Below are positions 52,302 through 62,977 of a stretch of DNA of 64,000 nucleotides, piece by piece. Numbering within the stretch: position 1 is the stretch's first letter; each line of letters begins with the position of its first letter. The translations under genes and the position numbers were made by a program. Below the pieces are notes generated by a model. The model did no database searches and was not told where the DNA came from. It saw nothing but the letters and a program-made list of their open reading frames with translations. Origin of the DNA: Saccharopolyspora gloriosae (lineage in GTDB: Bacteria; Actinomycetota; Actinomycetes; Mycobacteriales; Pseudonocardiaceae); the NCBI RefSeq assembly GCF_014203325.1, contig NZ_JACHIV010000001.1, forward strand, positions 993,501 to 1,057,500, read 5' to 3'.

Positions 52302-53570
52302 TCAGAGGCCCAGCGCCTCGTTCACGGCGTCGGTGCTGGGGGCGACCGTGGCCTTCGGCCCGACCTGGTCCTGCACGGCGTCCAGGGTCTTGAGCCCGTC
52401 GCCGGTGATCAGCAGCACCGTCTCCTGGTCCGGGTCGATCTTGCCCGCCTCGATGAGCTTCTTCGCGGTCGCCACGGTGACGCCACCGGCGGTCTCGGCG
52501 AAGATGCCTTCGGTCCGGGCCAGCAGCCGGATGCCTGCCACGACCTCCTCATCGGTGACGTCCTCGATGGCCCCACCGGTGCGGCGGACCGCGTCGAGCA
52601 CGTAGGGCCCGTCCGCGGGAGCCCCGATGGCCAGCGAGCGCGCGATGGTGTCCGGGCGCACCGGCTGCACCACGTCGTGGTCGCTCTTGAAGGCGGTGGC
52701 GACCGGGGAGCACCCGGTGGCCTGCGCACCGAAGATCCGGTACGGGCTCTGCTCGACCAGACCGGTCTGCCCGAGCTCGCGGAAGCCCTTGTCGACCTTG
52801 GTCAGCTGCGAACCGGACGCGATGGGAACGACGATCTGCTCCGGCAGCCGCCAGCCGAGCTGCTCGGCGACCTCGAAGCCGAGGGTCTTGGAGCCCTCCG
52901 AGTAGTACGGCCGCACGTTGACGTTGACGAACGCCCAGTCCTCGTGCTCGGCGGCGAGCTCGGTCGCCAGCCGGTTCACGTCGTCGTAGTTGCCGTCCAC
53001 CGCGAGCAGCGAGCCCTCGTAGACCGCGCTCATCAGGATCTTCGCCCGCTCCAGGTTGGAGGGGACGAGCACCACGGAGTCCCAGCCCGCGCGGGCCGCG
53101 GCGGCGGCCACGGCGTTGGCGAGGTTGCCGGTCGAGGGGCAGGCGAGGACCTTGAAACCGAATTCGCGGGCGGCGGCCAGCGCGACCGCGACGACCCGGT
53201 CCTTGAAGGAGTGGGTCGGGTTGCCGGTGTCGTCCTTGATCCAGATCCGCTTGACGCCGAGCGCCTTCGCGAGATTGTCGGCACGCACCAGCCTCGTACA
53301 ACCGGGCTCGGTGTTCGGGTACTCCTCGACGTTCGTCGGCACCGGCAGCAGCTTCTTGTAGCGCCAGATCGACCGCGGGCCGGACTCGATGTCCTCGCGG
53401 CGGATGCGCCCGAAGTCGTAGGCGACCTCGAGGGGCGAGAAGTCCTCCAGCGAGACGAACTCGGGTGCCAGGGGCTGGCGGTGGCCCTCTTCCTTCGACA
53501 CCAGTTCGACGGCGGGACCCAGGTCGTAGGTCTTACCGGTGGAGTTCGGGGCTTGGGCGGCAGCAGTCAT
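52302..53570 (-). CDS. thrC: Threonine synthase
   Basis: 422 aa. Converts O-phosphohomoserine to threonine with pyridoxal phosphate. PLP lysine K123 in NPTHSFKDRVVAVALAAAREFG; phosphate-binding loop CPSTGNLANAVAAAAARAGW; VPIASGSQLTKVDKGFRELG follows. Lengths and motifs fit a full enzyme. hom and thrB are not adjacent, so the gene stands alone. It is preceded by an S-box SAM riboswitch whose 3' strand runs into the ribosome-binding region (GAGGAAAGGA), implying regulation by the methionine branch. Confidence 0.96.
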   Translation of the reverse strand: MTAAAQAPNSTGKTYDLGPAVELVSKEEGHRQPLAPEFVSLEDFSPLEVAYDFGRIRREDIESGPRSIWRYKKLLPVPTNVEEYPNTEPGCTRLVRADNLAKALGVKRIWIKDDTGNPTHSFKDRVVAVALAAAREFGFKVLACPSTGNLANAVAAAAARAGWDSVVLVPSNLERAKILMSAVYEGSLLAVDGNYDDVNRLATELAAEHEDWAFVNVNVRPYYSEGSKTLGFEVAEQLGWRLPEQIVVPIASGSQLTKVDKGFRELGQTGLVEQSPYRIFGAQATGCSPVATAFKSDHDVVQPVRPDTIARSLAIGAPADGPYVLDAVRRTGGAIEDVTDEEVVAGIRLLARTEGIFAETAGGVTVATAKKLIEAGKIDPDQETVLLITGDGLKTLDAVQDQVGPKATVAPSTDAVNEALGL

Positions 53571-53584
53571 CGCGAGGTCCTTTC

Positions 53585-53708
53585 CTCATCTGTCCCGCGG
53601 GCGGGTCGGAGTTGGCACCAATTTCTTCGACTGCCTCGCGAGTGCCGCGAATGGTCGAGATGGTTGCCGGGGCTTCATCGGGCCGTTCCCTCTGCCCCTC
53701 TGGATGAG
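53585..53708 (-). promoter_or_regulatory. SAM riboswitch (S-box, SAM-I type) upstream of thrC
   Basis: Read on the minus strand, 53708 to 53585 carries the S-box core. P1 5' strand CTCATC; CAGAG then AGAGGGA; GGCCCGATGAAGCCCCGGCAACC in two overlapping blocks; after P3, GGTGCCAACTCC; and the P1 3' strand GATGAG. These match SAM-I consensus elements in order and spacing. P1 abuts GAAAGGA, the Shine-Dalgarno of thrC, so control of translation initiation is likely; no separate terminator is seen before the start. Confidence 0.9.
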
Positions 53709-53816
53709 CTATTCGGTTGTGGCGGCAACGTTACGGGAGGGCGCCGCGTCCTGGCCAGCACGGTCCAGCGCACGGGAACGATCCGCGGTGTCGCAGGGTC
53801 ATGCGACGATGCCCCT

Positions 53817-54800
53817 ATGAGTTCTCCGTCGGTGGTCTGCGACCCGCTGCATTTGATCCTCGGGGACGAGGAACTGCTGGTGGAGCGTGCCCTGTGGGAG
53901 GCGGTCGGGGCGGCCCGCGCGGCCGACCCGGAAACCGAGCTGCGCAGGATCAAGGTGAGTGAACTCACCCCGCCGGAGCTCGACGAGCTGCTGAGTCCCT
54001 CGTTGTTCGCGGAGGGCCGAGTGGTGGCGCTGGAGGCCGCGCAGGACGCGGGCAAGGAGATCGCCGAAGCGATCTTGTCCCACGCCAGGCAGCCCGCGGA
54101 CGGCGTGGTGCTCGTGATCGTGCACAACGGCGGGGGCCGCGGCAAGAACGCGAAGGAACTGCCGAACGCGCTGCGCAAGCTCAACGCCCGGGTCACGGAG
54201 TGCAACAAGATCACCAAGGGCTCGCAGCGCGAGTCGTTCGTCAAGGACGAGGTGCGGCGCGCGGGCGGGCGCATCGACGCCGCCGCGGTGGGCGCCCTGA
54301 TCGAGGCGGTCGGCTTCGACCTGCGCGAACTGTCCTCCTCCGCGTCGCAGCTGGTCGCCGACACCGGGGGCAAGATCGACGATGCGGCGGTGCGCCGCTA
54401 CCACCGCGGTCGTGCTGAGGTGACCGGCTTCGTCGTGGCGGAGAAGGCCGTGACCGGGGACCGGGCCGGGGCGCTGGAGGCGTTGCGGTGGGCGCTGCAG
54501 CTGGGCGTGGCGCACGTTCTGATCGCCGACGCCCTGGCCGACTCGGTCCGCACCATCGGCCGGGTCGCCGCTTACGGCCGGGGGGACCCGTTCCGGCTCG
54601 CCGGCGAGCTGGGCATGCCCGCGTGGAAGGTGAAGAAGGCGCAGGGCCAGGCGCGGGGCTGGAGCAGCGCCACGGTCTCCGAGGCGCTGCGCGCCGTCGC
54701 CGCGCTCAACGCCGACGTCAAGGGCATGGCCGCCGACGCCGATCACGCCTTGGAGCGCACCGTGCTGCGCTTGGTCGACCTGCACTCGTCCCGGAACTGA
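53817..54800 (+). CDS. holA: DNA polymerase III delta subunit
   Basis: 327 aa. Clamp-loader subunit that opens the beta clamp. LHLILGDEELLVERALWEAV, SLFAEGRVVALEAAQDAG, VVLVIVHNGGGRGK and FDLRELSSSASQLVADTGGKID fit HolA; C-terminal collar-domain helices end in LERTVLRLVDLHS. Position between comEC and rpsT is conserved in actinobacteria, here with the flavoprotein and thrC inserted. Convergent with rpsT over a shared hairpin. Confidence 0.92.
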   Translation: MSSPSVVCDPLHLILGDEELLVERALWEAVGAARAADPETELRRIKVSELTPPELDELLSPSLFAEGRVVALEAAQDAGKEIAEAILSHARQPADGVVLVIVHNGGGRGKNAKELPNALRKLNARVTECNKITKGSQRESFVKDEVRRAGGRIDAAAVGALIEAVGFDLRELSSSASQLVADTGGKIDDAAVRRYHRGRAEVTGFVVAEKAVTGDRAGALEALRWALQLGVAHVLIADALADSVRTIGRVAAYGRGDPFRLAGELGMPAWKVKKAQGQARGWSSATVSEALRAVAALNADVKGMAADADHALERTVLRLVDLHSSRN

Positions 54801-54853
54801 CGCGTACCGCCCACGCGGGTCCAGCGGCGCTTCGTGGTTGCCCCGCACGACGA

Positions 54854-54889
54854 AACGGGGCCCGTTCCCCGGAGGGAACGGACCCCGTT
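54854..54889. terminator. Bidirectional terminator between holA and rpsT
   Basis: A 16-bp stem with one mismatch (54854-54869 with 54874-54889), CGGA loop, A-run on the left side, between convergent genes. Confidence 0.75.
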
Positions 54890-54936
54890 GTCAGCCTGCG
54901 ACCGGTCGAGCGCGAAGCCGGCCGGTGCCGCGCGGC

Positions 54937-55197
54937 TCAGAGCTCGTTGGCGACCTTGGCCAGCGCCGACTTCTTGTTGGCGGCCTGGTTGGCGTGGATG
55001 ACGCCCTTGCCGGCGGCCTTGTCCAGCGTGCGCGAGGCGGCGCGCTGCAGCTCGAGGGCCTTGTCCTTGTCGCCGGCGGCAGCGGCCTCGCGGAACTTGC
55101 GGATGGCCGTCTTGATCGACGACTTCACCGACTTGTTGCGCAGGCGGTTGCGCTCGTTGGTCTTGATCCGCTTCATCTGGGACTTGATGTTGGCCAC
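54937..55197 (-). CDS. rpsT: 30S ribosomal protein S20
   Basis: 86 aa, GTG start. (V)[37 protein letters not shown] and [22 protein letters not shown] are canonical S20, binding 16S rRNA. AGGAAAGAGGCGCC precedes the start. Convergent with holA. Confidence 0.97.
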   Translation of the reverse strand: MANIKSQMKRIKTNERNRLRNKSVKSSIKTAIRKFREAAAAGDKDKALELQRAASRTLDKAAGKGVIHANQAANKKSALAKVANEL

Positions 55198-55425
55198 TGC
55201 GGGCGCCTCTTTCCTCGATCGGATTCGTCGTGCCGCGCTGAATCGGCGCTGCCGTGCCGGGTCGAGCGGACCTCGGCGCGCGCAGCTTTCCTCCCTGGCG
55301 GAATGCCGCACGGCACGGTCGGCAATCCTAGCAACGCCGCACCCGGCGCCGGCGCCGCGGTCCTGGCTGCGAGGGCGCTCACACGCGGCGCCGTCGCCGG
55401 TGGTCGCCGCATAGGGTCACCCGTC

Positions 55426-56232
55426 GTGTTCACCGCATTGGGCTGGCCCGGCTTCGCCGAACTGTCGCTGGCCGGGTTGATCTTCCTCTGCTGCGCGGCG
55501 TTCCTCGCCGGCGCGGTGGACGCCATCGTCGGTGGCGGCGGCCTGATCCAGCTGCCCGCGATGCTGCTGCTGGTTCCTGGTGGCGACCTGATCTATTCGT
55601 TGGGCACGAACAAGCTCGCCGCCGTCGCGGGCACCGCTGCCGCGGCCCGCACCTACGCGAAGCGGACCCCGGTGCCGTGGCGCAGCGCGCTGCCGATGGC
55701 GGCGGTGGCGTTCGTCGGCGCCTTGGGGGGCGCGATGTTCGCCGCCGCCCTGCCGCAGGCGGTGCTGACCGGAGTGGTGCTGGTGGCGCTGATCGCGGTC
55801 GGGATCTACACGTGGCGCAAGCCGGACCTCGGTTCGGTGGAGGCTCCTCGATTCGCTCCGGCCCGGCAGACCCAGGTGATGGTGGCGGGCGGCGCGGTGA
55901 TCGGGTTCTACGACGGCATCGCCGGTCCGGGCACCGGCTCGTTCCTCGTCTTCCTGCTCGTCGGGCTCGTCGGTTTCGCCTTCGTCGGGGCGTCGGCGAC
56001 GGCGAAGATCGTCAACGTGGCGACGAACCTCGGGGCGCTGCTGTTCTTCGTCGCCGCGGGCAAGATCCTGTGGGGGCTGGCGCTGGCGATGGCGGTGAGC
56101 AACGCGACCGGCAGCGTGCTGGGTGCGGCGATCGCGTCCAGCCGCGGTTCGGTGTTCGTGCGCAAGGTCTTCCTGGCCGTCGTGGTGGCCTTGGTGGCGA
56201 GTCTCGGGTGGAAGCTCGCGTCCGGTATCTGA
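55426..56232 (+). CDS. TauE/SafE (TSUP) family permease
   Basis: 268 aa from GTG 55426, with TAGGGT 8 nt upstream (leaderless). About eight membrane helices; [27 protein letters not shown] and [25 protein letters not shown] are the duplicated TSUP motifs. The family moves sulfite, sulfoacetate, taurine-derived sulfonates or related anions; the substrate here is open. Nearby sulfatase (59486) could release sulfate, but no direct link is visible. Confidence 0.88.
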   Translation: MFTALGWPGFAELSLAGLIFLCCAAFLAGAVDAIVGGGGLIQLPAMLLLVPGGDLIYSLGTNKLAAVAGTAAAARTYAKRTPVPWRSALPMAAVAFVGALGGAMFAAALPQAVLTGVVLVALIAVGIYTWRKPDLGSVEAPRFAPARQTQVMVAGGAVIGFYDGIAGPGTGSFLVFLLVGLVGFAFVGASATAKIVNVATNLGALLFFVAAGKILWGLALAMAVSNATGSVLGAAIASSRGSVFVRKVFLAVVVALVASLGWKLASGI

Positions 56233-56725
<493 letters not shown>

Positions 56726-56740
56726 GAGCGGTGATCCGCT

Positions 56741-56783
56741 CGGCGGGTCCCCCACCTTCGTGGTGGGGGGCCCGCCGTTTTTT
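56741..56783 (+). terminator. Intrinsic terminator of the cold-shock gene
   Basis: A 16-bp G-C-rich stem with TTCG loop (56757-56760), one bulged G, followed by six T residues (56778-56783). Confidence 0.93.
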
Positions 56784-56818
56784 CGCCCCGATGCGGCCGA
56801 AGCGGTACAACCGGACCC

Positions 56819-57199
56819 ATGGAGGTCCTCAACAGCCGCATGATCCTTCGCCCGCTCGACCCGGAGCGCTCGCTGCGCTTCTACCGGGACGTGCTGGGCC
56901 TCGCGATCTCCCGCGAATTCCCGGGAGGCACCGTGTTCTTCCTGGGGCAGGGGTTCCTGGAGTTGTCGGGCCGAGGTGAGCACGGCCCCAGCCCCGATCA
57001 GGTGCTGTGGTTGCAGGTGCGGGACCTGCGCTCGGAGTTCGACCGGCTCAGCGGGCTCGGCGTCGCGGTGGAGACCGCGCCGGTCCGGCAGCCGTGGGGC
57101 CTGGACGAGGCGTGGATCGCCGACCCGGACGGCATGCGGATCGTGCTCGTGGAGGTCCCGCAGGACCATCCGGTCCGCGCCGACCAGCGCCCGCGGTGA
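56819..57199 (+). CDS. VOC (glyoxalase/bleomycin-resistance fold) protein
   Basis: 126 aa. RMILRPLDPERSLRFYRDVLGLAISREFPGGTVFFLGQGFLEL, then LWLQVRDLRSEFDRLSGLGVAVE and EAWIADPDGMRIVLVEVP: one paired beta-alpha-beta-beta-beta unit set of the VOC superfamily. Substrate unknown; the usual first metal His is not obvious, while the last-strand Glu (LVEVP) is present. TACAAC 7 nt before the ATG suggests a leaderless mRNA. Confidence 0.82.
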   Translation: MEVLNSRMILRPLDPERSLRFYRDVLGLAISREFPGGTVFFLGQGFLELSGRGEHGPSPDQVLWLQVRDLRSEFDRLSGLGVAVETAPVRQPWGLDEAWIADPDGMRIVLVEVPQDHPVRADQRPR

Positions 57200-57321
57200 G
57201 CTGACCGGCCGCGCCCCGGATCCGGGCATTCGGAACTGGGCATAAGGGGCCGCCCGCGGCGTGGGACGATGTGGGTTGAACGCGCGCCCCGCGAGGACCC
57301 CGAGATCCCAAGGAACACCGA

Positions 57322-59175
57322 GTGAGCAGCTTCGCCGACAACACCTTCACGGACCCGGAGCGCATCCGGAACTTCTGCATCATCGCCCACATCGACCACG
57401 GCAAGTCGACGCTGGCGGACCGGATGTTGCAGCTCACCGGGGTGCTGGGGGAGCGGGCGTACCGGGCGCAGTACCTGGACCGGATGGACATCGAGCGCGA
57501 ACGCGGCATCACGATCAAGGCGCAGAACGTCCGCCTGCCGTGGGAGAAGGACGGTGTCGAACACGTCCTGCACATGATCGACACTCCGGGGCACGTCGAC
57601 TTCACCTACGAGGTGAGCCGGTCGCTGGCCGCGTGCGAGGGCGCGATCCTGCTGGTCGACGCCGCGCAGGGCATCGAGGCGCAGACGCTGGCGAACCTGT
57701 ACCTGGCGATGGAGCACGACCTGCAGATCATCCCGGTGCTCAACAAGATCGACCTGCCCGCCGCGGAACCGGACAAGTACGCGGCCGAGCTCGCGCACAT
57801 CATCGGCTGCGAGCCGGGCGACGTGCTGCGGGTGTCGGCCAAGACCGGCGAGGGCGTCGGGGCGGTCCTCGACGAGGTCGTCAGCCAGATCCCGGCTCCG
57901 GAGGGCGATCACGACTCGGCGCCCCGCGCCATGATCTTCGACTCGGTCTACGACACCTACCGGGGCGTGGTGACCTACATCCGGGTGGTGGACGGCAAGA
58001 TCACGCCGCGGCAGCGCATCCGGATGATGTCCACCAACGCCACGCACGAGCTGCTCGAAGTCGGCATCATCTCGCCGGATCCCAAGCCCTCCGCCGGGCT
58101 CGGCGTCGGCGAGGTCGGTTACTTGATCACCGGTGTGAAGGACGTCCGCCAGTCCAAGGTCGGCGACACGGTCACCGCGGAGCGCAAGGGTGCCGTCGAG
58201 CCGCTCGGTGGTTATCGCGAGCCCAAGCCGATGGTGTACTCGGGCCTGTACCCGCTGGACGGCTCGGACTACCCGATCCTGCGGGAGGCGCTGGACAAGC
58301 TGCAGCTCAACGACGCCGCGCTGACCTACGAGCCGGAGACGTCGGGCGCGCTGGGCTTCGGCTTCCGCTGCGGCTTCCTGGGACTGCTGCACTTGGAGAT
58401 CACCCGGGACCGGCTGGAGCGCGAGTTCGGCCTGAACCTGATCTCCACCGCGCCGAACGTGGTCTACCAGGTGAAGCTCGACGAAGGTGAGGACTTGGAG
58501 GTCACGAACCCGTCGGACTGGCCGGAGGCCAAGATCGGCGAGGTGCACGAGCCGATCGCCAAGTGCACCGTGATCGCCCCGTCCGAGTTCGTGGGCACGA
58601 TCATGGAGCTGTGCCAGAGCAGGCGCGGCCAGCTCGACGGCATGGACTACCTGTCGGAGAGTCGCGTCGAACTGCGCTACACGCTGCCGCTGGCCGAGAT
58701 CGTGTTCGACTTCTTCGACCACCTCAAGTCCCGCACCCGCGGATACGCCTCGATGGACTACGAGGAGTCGGGCACGCAGAGCTCGCAGCTGGTCAAGGTC
58801 GACATCCTGATGCAGGGCGAACCGGTCGACGCGTTCAGCGCGATCGTGCACAAGGACGCCGCGTACGGCTACGGCACGAAGATGACCTCGAAGCTGCGCG
58901 AGCTGATCCCGCGGCAGCAGTTCGAGGTGCCGATCCAGGCGGCCATCGGTTCGCGGATCATCGCGCGGGAGACGGTCCGCGCCATCCGCAAGGACGTGCT
59001 GGCCAAGTGCTACGGCGGTGACATCAGCCGGAAGCGCAAGCTGCTGGAGAAGCAGAAGGAAGGCAAGAAGCGGATGAAGACCATCGGCCGGGTCGAGGTC
59101 CCGCCGGAGGCCTTCGTCGCCGCGCTGTCCACGGACGACGCGGGCAAGGACGACAAGTCCAAGCCGAAGAAGTGA
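57322..59175 (+). CDS. lepA: Elongation factor 4 (LepA)
   Basis: 617 aa, GTG start. Ribosomal back-translocase/assembly GTPase: [16 protein letters not shown] (P-loop), [29 protein letters not shown]; the LepA-specific C-terminal domain ends [36 protein letters not shown]. Full length. AAGGAA precedes the start. A 12-bp hairpin follows. Confidence 0.97.
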   Translation: MSSFADNTFTDPERIRNFCIIAHIDHGKSTLADRMLQLTGVLGERAYRAQYLDRMDIERERGITIKAQNVRLPWEKDGVEHVLHMIDTPGHVDFTYEVSRSLAACEGAILLVDAAQGIEAQTLANLYLAMEHDLQIIPVLNKIDLPAAEPDKYAAELAHIIGCEPGDVLRVSAKTGEGVGAVLDEVVSQIPAPEGDHDSAPRAMIFDSVYDTYRGVVTYIRVVDGKITPRQRIRMMSTNATHELLEVGIISPDPKPSAGLGVGEVGYLITGVKDVRQSKVGDTVTAERKGAVEPLGGYREPKPMVYSGLYPLDGSDYPILREALDKLQLNDAALTYEPETSGALGFGFRCGFLGLLHLEITRDRLEREFGLNLISTAPNVVYQVKLDEGEDLEVTNPSDWPEAKIGEVHEPIAKCTVIAPSEFVGTIMELCQSRRGQLDGMDYLSESRVELRYTLPLAEIVFDFFDHLKSRTRGYASMDYEESGTQSSQLVKVDILMQGEPVDAFSAIVHKDAAYGYGTKMTSKLRELIPRQQFEVPIQAAIGSRIIARETVRAIRKDVLAKCYGGDISRKRKLLEKQKEGKKRMKTIGRVEVPPEAFVAALSTDDAGKDDKSKPKK

Positions 59176-59230
59176 CCTGCCGCGGTCCTGCTTGAGCGGT
59201 GCCGGCGGTGGTGTCGCACCGTCGGCGAGG

Positions 59231-59261
59231 TGCGCGCCATAGGCGTCGGCTATGGCGCGCA
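59231..59261 (+). terminator. lepA terminator hairpin
   Basis: TGCGCGCCATAG (59231-59242) pairs perfectly with 59250-59261, 7-nt loop. The remaining part of the 310-bp gap to the sulfatase holds a TAGCAT -10-like hexamer near 59391 and no gene. Confidence 0.7.
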
Positions 59262-59485
59262 TCGTGAATCGGTCTTCCCGTCATCGGCATGCATGATCAC
59301 CAGGCGCGATGCTCGCCGGATGTGTCGTGGACCTCGCTGACCAGCGGCGTCCGGCCCGTGGGAACCCTTGCTCCCGGCCACTCGCCGACTAGCATTCGGT
59401 CGGCATCGTGGAGACCCGGAATTCGTTGCGCCGCTTGCGGTTTCGCCTCCCGTGCCCGTTCACCGCATCGCACAGGAGGTAGCAC

Positions 59486-61846
59486 ATGGGAGCATCCGAC
59501 GTATCGCGTGAACACCTGCCGATCCCGGACGCCCCGCCCGCTTCCGCAACATCTCTCGACGCACGAGACCAGGACCCCGCCTTCACCCCGGTCCAGCCGC
59601 TGAACGCACCGGCCGGTGCGCCGAACGTGGTGATGGTCCTGATCGACGACATGGGTTTCGGCGCGTCCAGCTCGTTCGGCGGGCCGTGCGAGATGCCCGC
59701 GGCGCAGCGCTTGGCCGACGGTGGACTGCGCTACTCCCGGTTCCACGTCACCGCCATCTGCTCGCCGACGCGGCAGGCGCTGCTGACGGGCCGCAACCAC
59801 CACTCGGTCGGCATGGGCGTCACCACCGAGATGGCCAGCGCCGCGCCCGGCTATTGCGGAATCCGCCCGCGCAGCGCCGCCACGATCGGTCAGCTGCTCA
59901 ACGGCAACGGGTACAACACGGCCGCGTTCGGCAAGTGGCACCAGACCCCGGCGCGGGACGTGAGCCCGGCTGGTCCGTTCGACCGCTGGCCCACCGGTGA
60001 GGGCTTCGAGAAGTTCTACGGGTTCCTGTGCGCGGAGATGAACCACTGGTACCCGGTGCTGTTCGACGGCACGAACCCGGTGGAGCCGGACCGCCGCCCG
60101 GAGGACGGCTACCACCTCTCGGAGGACCTGGTGGATCACGCGATCGACTGGATGCAGACCCAGCACACGCTGAAACCGGACACGCCGTTCTTCACGTACC
60201 TGCCGTTCGGCGCGACCCACGCCCCGTACCACGTGCCGCAGGAGTACCGGGACAAGTACCGCGGCAAGTTCGACCACGGCTGGGACCGGCAGCGCGAGAT
60301 CACGTTGCAGCGCCAGAAGGAACTGGGCGTGGTGCCGCCGGACACCGAGCTCGCGCCGTGGGCCGAGGGCGTGCCGCACTGGGACGAGCTGTCCGATGAG
60401 GAGCGCCAGGCGGCCGCTTCGTTGATGGAGCTCTACGCCGGTTTCGCCGAGCACACCGATGACCAGGTGGGCCGCCTCGTCGATGCGCTGGACGAGCTGG
60501 GCGAGCTCGACAACACGATCTTCATCTACATCCTCGGCGACAACGGCGCTTCGGCCGAAGGCGGCCTGGGCGGCACGTTGAACGAGCACCGCTTCGCCAC
60601 GGGCATCCCGGACAGCGCCGAGTTCATCAACGCGAACCGCGACGCGCTCGGCGATGCCACGACGCACGCGCACTACCCGGTGGGCTGGGCGCTGGCGATG
60701 AACACGCCGTACCAGTGGACCAAGCAGGTCGCCTCGCACCTCGGCGGCACGCGCGACGGCATGATCGTGCACTGGCCGCAGGGCATCGAGGAACGCGGCG
60801 GTGTCCGGGACCAGTGGCACCACGTGATCGACGTGGTGCCGACGATCCTGGAAGCCGCGGGCATTCCGCACCCGAGTTCCGTGCAGGGCGTGCCGCAGCA
60901 GCCCATCGAGGGCACCAGCATGCTCTACAGCTTCAACGACGCCGCGGCGCCGGACCGGCACCGCGTGCAGTACTTCGAGATGGTCGGCAATCGCGGCATC
61001 TACCACGACGGGTGGATGGCCGTGACCCGGCACGGGACGCCGTGGGAGATGGTGCAGGACGGCACTCGCCGGTCCTTCGACGACGACCGCTGGGAGCTCT
61101 ACGACACCAACGTGGACTGGAGCCAGGCGCACGACATCTCCGCCGAGCACCCCGGCAAGCTCCGCGAGCTGCAGCAGTTGTTCTTGGTGGAGGCCGCCAA
61201 GCACCAGGTGTTCCCGCTCGACGACCGGATGACGGAGCGGGAGAACCCGAAGGAGGCCGGTCGGCTCGACCTGCTCGGCGACCGCAAGACCATCACCTTC
61301 CACGCCGGTGCCAAGCGGCTCACCGAGGAGACCGCGCCGAACATCAAGAACCGGTCGCACGTGATCACCGCGCAGGTCGAGGTGCCGGAGGCCGGCGCCG
61401 AAGGCGTGGTCGTGGCGCAGGGCGGGCGGTTCGGCGGCTGGTCGCTGTACTTCCACGAGGGCCGCCCCAGCTACGCCTACAACTACTTCGGCACCGACAT
61501 CTACAAGATCACCGGGGAGCGGTTGGAGCCGGGCGTGCACGAGGTGCGGCTCGACTTCGGTTACGACGGTGGCGGTGTCGGCAAGGGCGGGACGGCCCGG
61601 TTGGACGTCGACGGCGCGAAGGTCGCCACCGGGCGGGTCGAGGCGACCATCCCGTACTACTTCGCCTTCGACGAGACGTTCGACATCGGCGTGGACCGGG
61701 CCTCTCCGGTGGTGGACGACTACGCGCCGGTGGACAACGCGTTCACCGGTCGGCTGCGGTCGGTGCGCTTCGACCTGGGTGACGACCTGGCCAGCGATTC
61801 GTCGGACGCCGAGGCGCGGGAGCGCTTCCGCGCGGCCCACGACTGA
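59486..61846 (+). CDS. Type I sulfatase (arylsulfatase family)
   Basis: 786 aa. VVMVLIDDMGFGASSSFGGPCEMP gives the metal-binding aspartates. C92-S-P-T-R in HVTAICSPTRQALLTGRNH is the formylglycine signature, with cysteine to be converted by a formylglycine-generating enzyme that is not encoded here. Further on: GKWHQTP and ILGDNGASAEGG. The C-terminal 200 residues form a separate beta-rich domain (EVPEAGAEGVVVAQGGRFGGWSLYFHEG). No signal peptide, so probably cytoplasmic. CAGGAGGT precedes the ATG. A LysR gene follows and may regulate it. Confidence 0.92.
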   Translation: MGASDVSREHLPIPDAPPASATSLDARDQDPAFTPVQPLNAPAGAPNVVMVLIDDMGFGASSSFGGPCEMPAAQRLADGGLRYSRFHVTAICSPTRQALLTGRNHHSVGMGVTTEMASAAPGYCGIRPRSAATIGQLLNGNGYNTAAFGKWHQTPARDVSPAGPFDRWPTGEGFEKFYGFLCAEMNHWYPVLFDGTNPVEPDRRPEDGYHLSEDLVDHAIDWMQTQHTLKPDTPFFTYLPFGATHAPYHVPQEYRDKYRGKFDHGWDRQREITLQRQKELGVVPPDTELAPWAEGVPHWDELSDEERQAAASLMELYAGFAEHTDDQVGRLVDALDELGELDNTIFIYILGDNGASAEGGLGGTLNEHRFATGIPDSAEFINANRDALGDATTHAHYPVGWALAMNTPYQWTKQVASHLGGTRDGMIVHWPQGIEERGGVRDQWHHVIDVVPTILEAAGIPHPSSVQGVPQQPIEGTSMLYSFNDAAAPDRHRVQYFEMVGNRGIYHDGWMAVTRHGTPWEMVQDGTRRSFDDDRWELYDTNVDWSQAHDISAEHPGKLRELQQLFLVEAAKHQVFPLDDRMTERENPKEAGRLDLLGDRKTITFHAGAKRLTEETAPNIKNRSHVITAQVEVPEAGAEGVVVAQGGRFGGWSLYFHEGRPSYAYNYFGTDIYKITGERLEPGVHEVRLDFGYDGGGVGKGGTARLDVDGAKVATGRVEATIPYYFAFDETFDIGVDRASPVVDDYAPVDNAFTGRLRSVRFDLGDDLASDSSDAEARERFRAAHD

Positions 61847-61853
61847 GCGGTTC

Positions 61854-61888
61854 CGCTCCGGCCCGGCGGTCGCCGCCGGGCCGGAGCG
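61854..61888 (+). terminator. Sulfatase terminator hairpin
   Basis: A perfect 16-bp G-C stem (61854-61869 with 61873-61888), TCG loop, 7 nt after the stop. Confidence 0.8.
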
Positions 61889-61947
61889 CTCGCGCAGACC
61901 GTCGTGTCCGGGATGGTTACGGTGACCGGATGTGAGAGGAGGCGGTC

Positions 61948-62841
61948 GTGGAGCGTCGTGAGGTCGAGTACTTCCTGGCCGTCGCCGAACACGGCAGCTT
62001 CACCGGTGCCGCGAAAGCGTTGCACGTCGCGCAGCCGTCGTTGTCGGCGGCGATCGGCCAGCTGGAGAACCGCTTGGGCGGCAAGCTGTTCCACCGCCTC
62101 CCGCACGGGGTGCGCCTGACCCCGGCGGGCGAGGCGCTGCTGGAGCCGGGCCGCCAGGTGATGCGGGATCTGACCACGGCCCAGGACTCGGTGCGCCAGG
62201 TCCTGGGGTTGACCTCCGGTCGGTTGGACATCGTCGCGCAGACCACGCTCGCCATCGATCCGCTCGCCGGGCTGATCGGGAAGTTCCTCCACCACCACCC
62301 GCAGGTGGACGTGCGGGTCGTCGATCAGGAGTCGGGAAAGTCGCTGACCGGCATCGTTCGTGCGGGTGAGTGCGAACTCGGCATGGTCGACTCCGGAACC
62401 GACCCGGAGGGGATGGACGGGATTCGGTTGCCCGGTCGGGAGATCTACGCCGTGCTGCCGCCCGGCCAGCGCACCACCAAGCGGATCGGGCTGTCCGAGC
62501 TGGCCGCCTTGGACTTCGTCACGACACCGGAGGGCACTGCCACCCGCGGGGTCATCGACGACGTGGTCGCCGCCCGCGACCTGCGACCGCGGGTGTCGGT
62601 GGAGACGGTGCACCTGGCGATGGTCGTGCCCCTGGTGCTGGCCGGGGCGGGGGTGACCTTGCTGCCGGAGTCGATGGCGGCGGGTGCCGCGCGGGAGGGG
62701 GCGACGGTATTGCCGTTGCGCCCGAAGGTCGTCCGGGCCGGGCGGTTGTTCTGGCGTCCCGGACCGCTGTCCCCGGCGGCGTCCCGGTTCGTCGACCTCG
62801 TGATGGAATCGGCCGAACCGAAGAGGCGCCGCGCACGGTGA
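61948..62841 (+). CDS. LysR family transcriptional regulator
   Basis: 297 aa, GTG start with GAGAGGAGG upstream. N-terminal winged HTH: RREVEYFLAVAEHGSFTGAAKALHVAQPSLSAAIGQLENRLGGKLFHRLPHGVRLTPAG. Effector domain from residue 90 (GRLDIVAQTTLAIDPLAGLIGKFLHHHPQVDVRVVD). Same orientation as the sulfatase, separated from it by a terminator; regulated genes unknown. Nothing recognisable in the 136 bp after it. Confidence 0.93.
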   Translation: MERREVEYFLAVAEHGSFTGAAKALHVAQPSLSAAIGQLENRLGGKLFHRLPHGVRLTPAGEALLEPGRQVMRDLTTAQDSVRQVLGLTSGRLDIVAQTTLAIDPLAGLIGKFLHHHPQVDVRVVDQESGKSLTGIVRAGECELGMVDSGTDPEGMDGIRLPGREIYAVLPPGQRTTKRIGLSELAALDFVTTPEGTATRGVIDDVVAARDLRPRVSVETVHLAMVVPLVLAGAGVTLLPESMAAGAAREGATVLPLRPKVVRAGRLFWRPGPLSPAASRFVDLVMESAEPKRRRAR

Positions 62842-62977
62842 TCGCCCCCGGAATCAGGGGTGCGCGCATCGAGCCGGTGCCGCCATCGAAGTCCCGTGGT
62901 GAGGGCGCTTCGATGGCGGCCGTGCGTTGGTCCTGCTCGTCCGTTCCTGCGGTCGTGACGCAGGCGGGCGATCTCGG

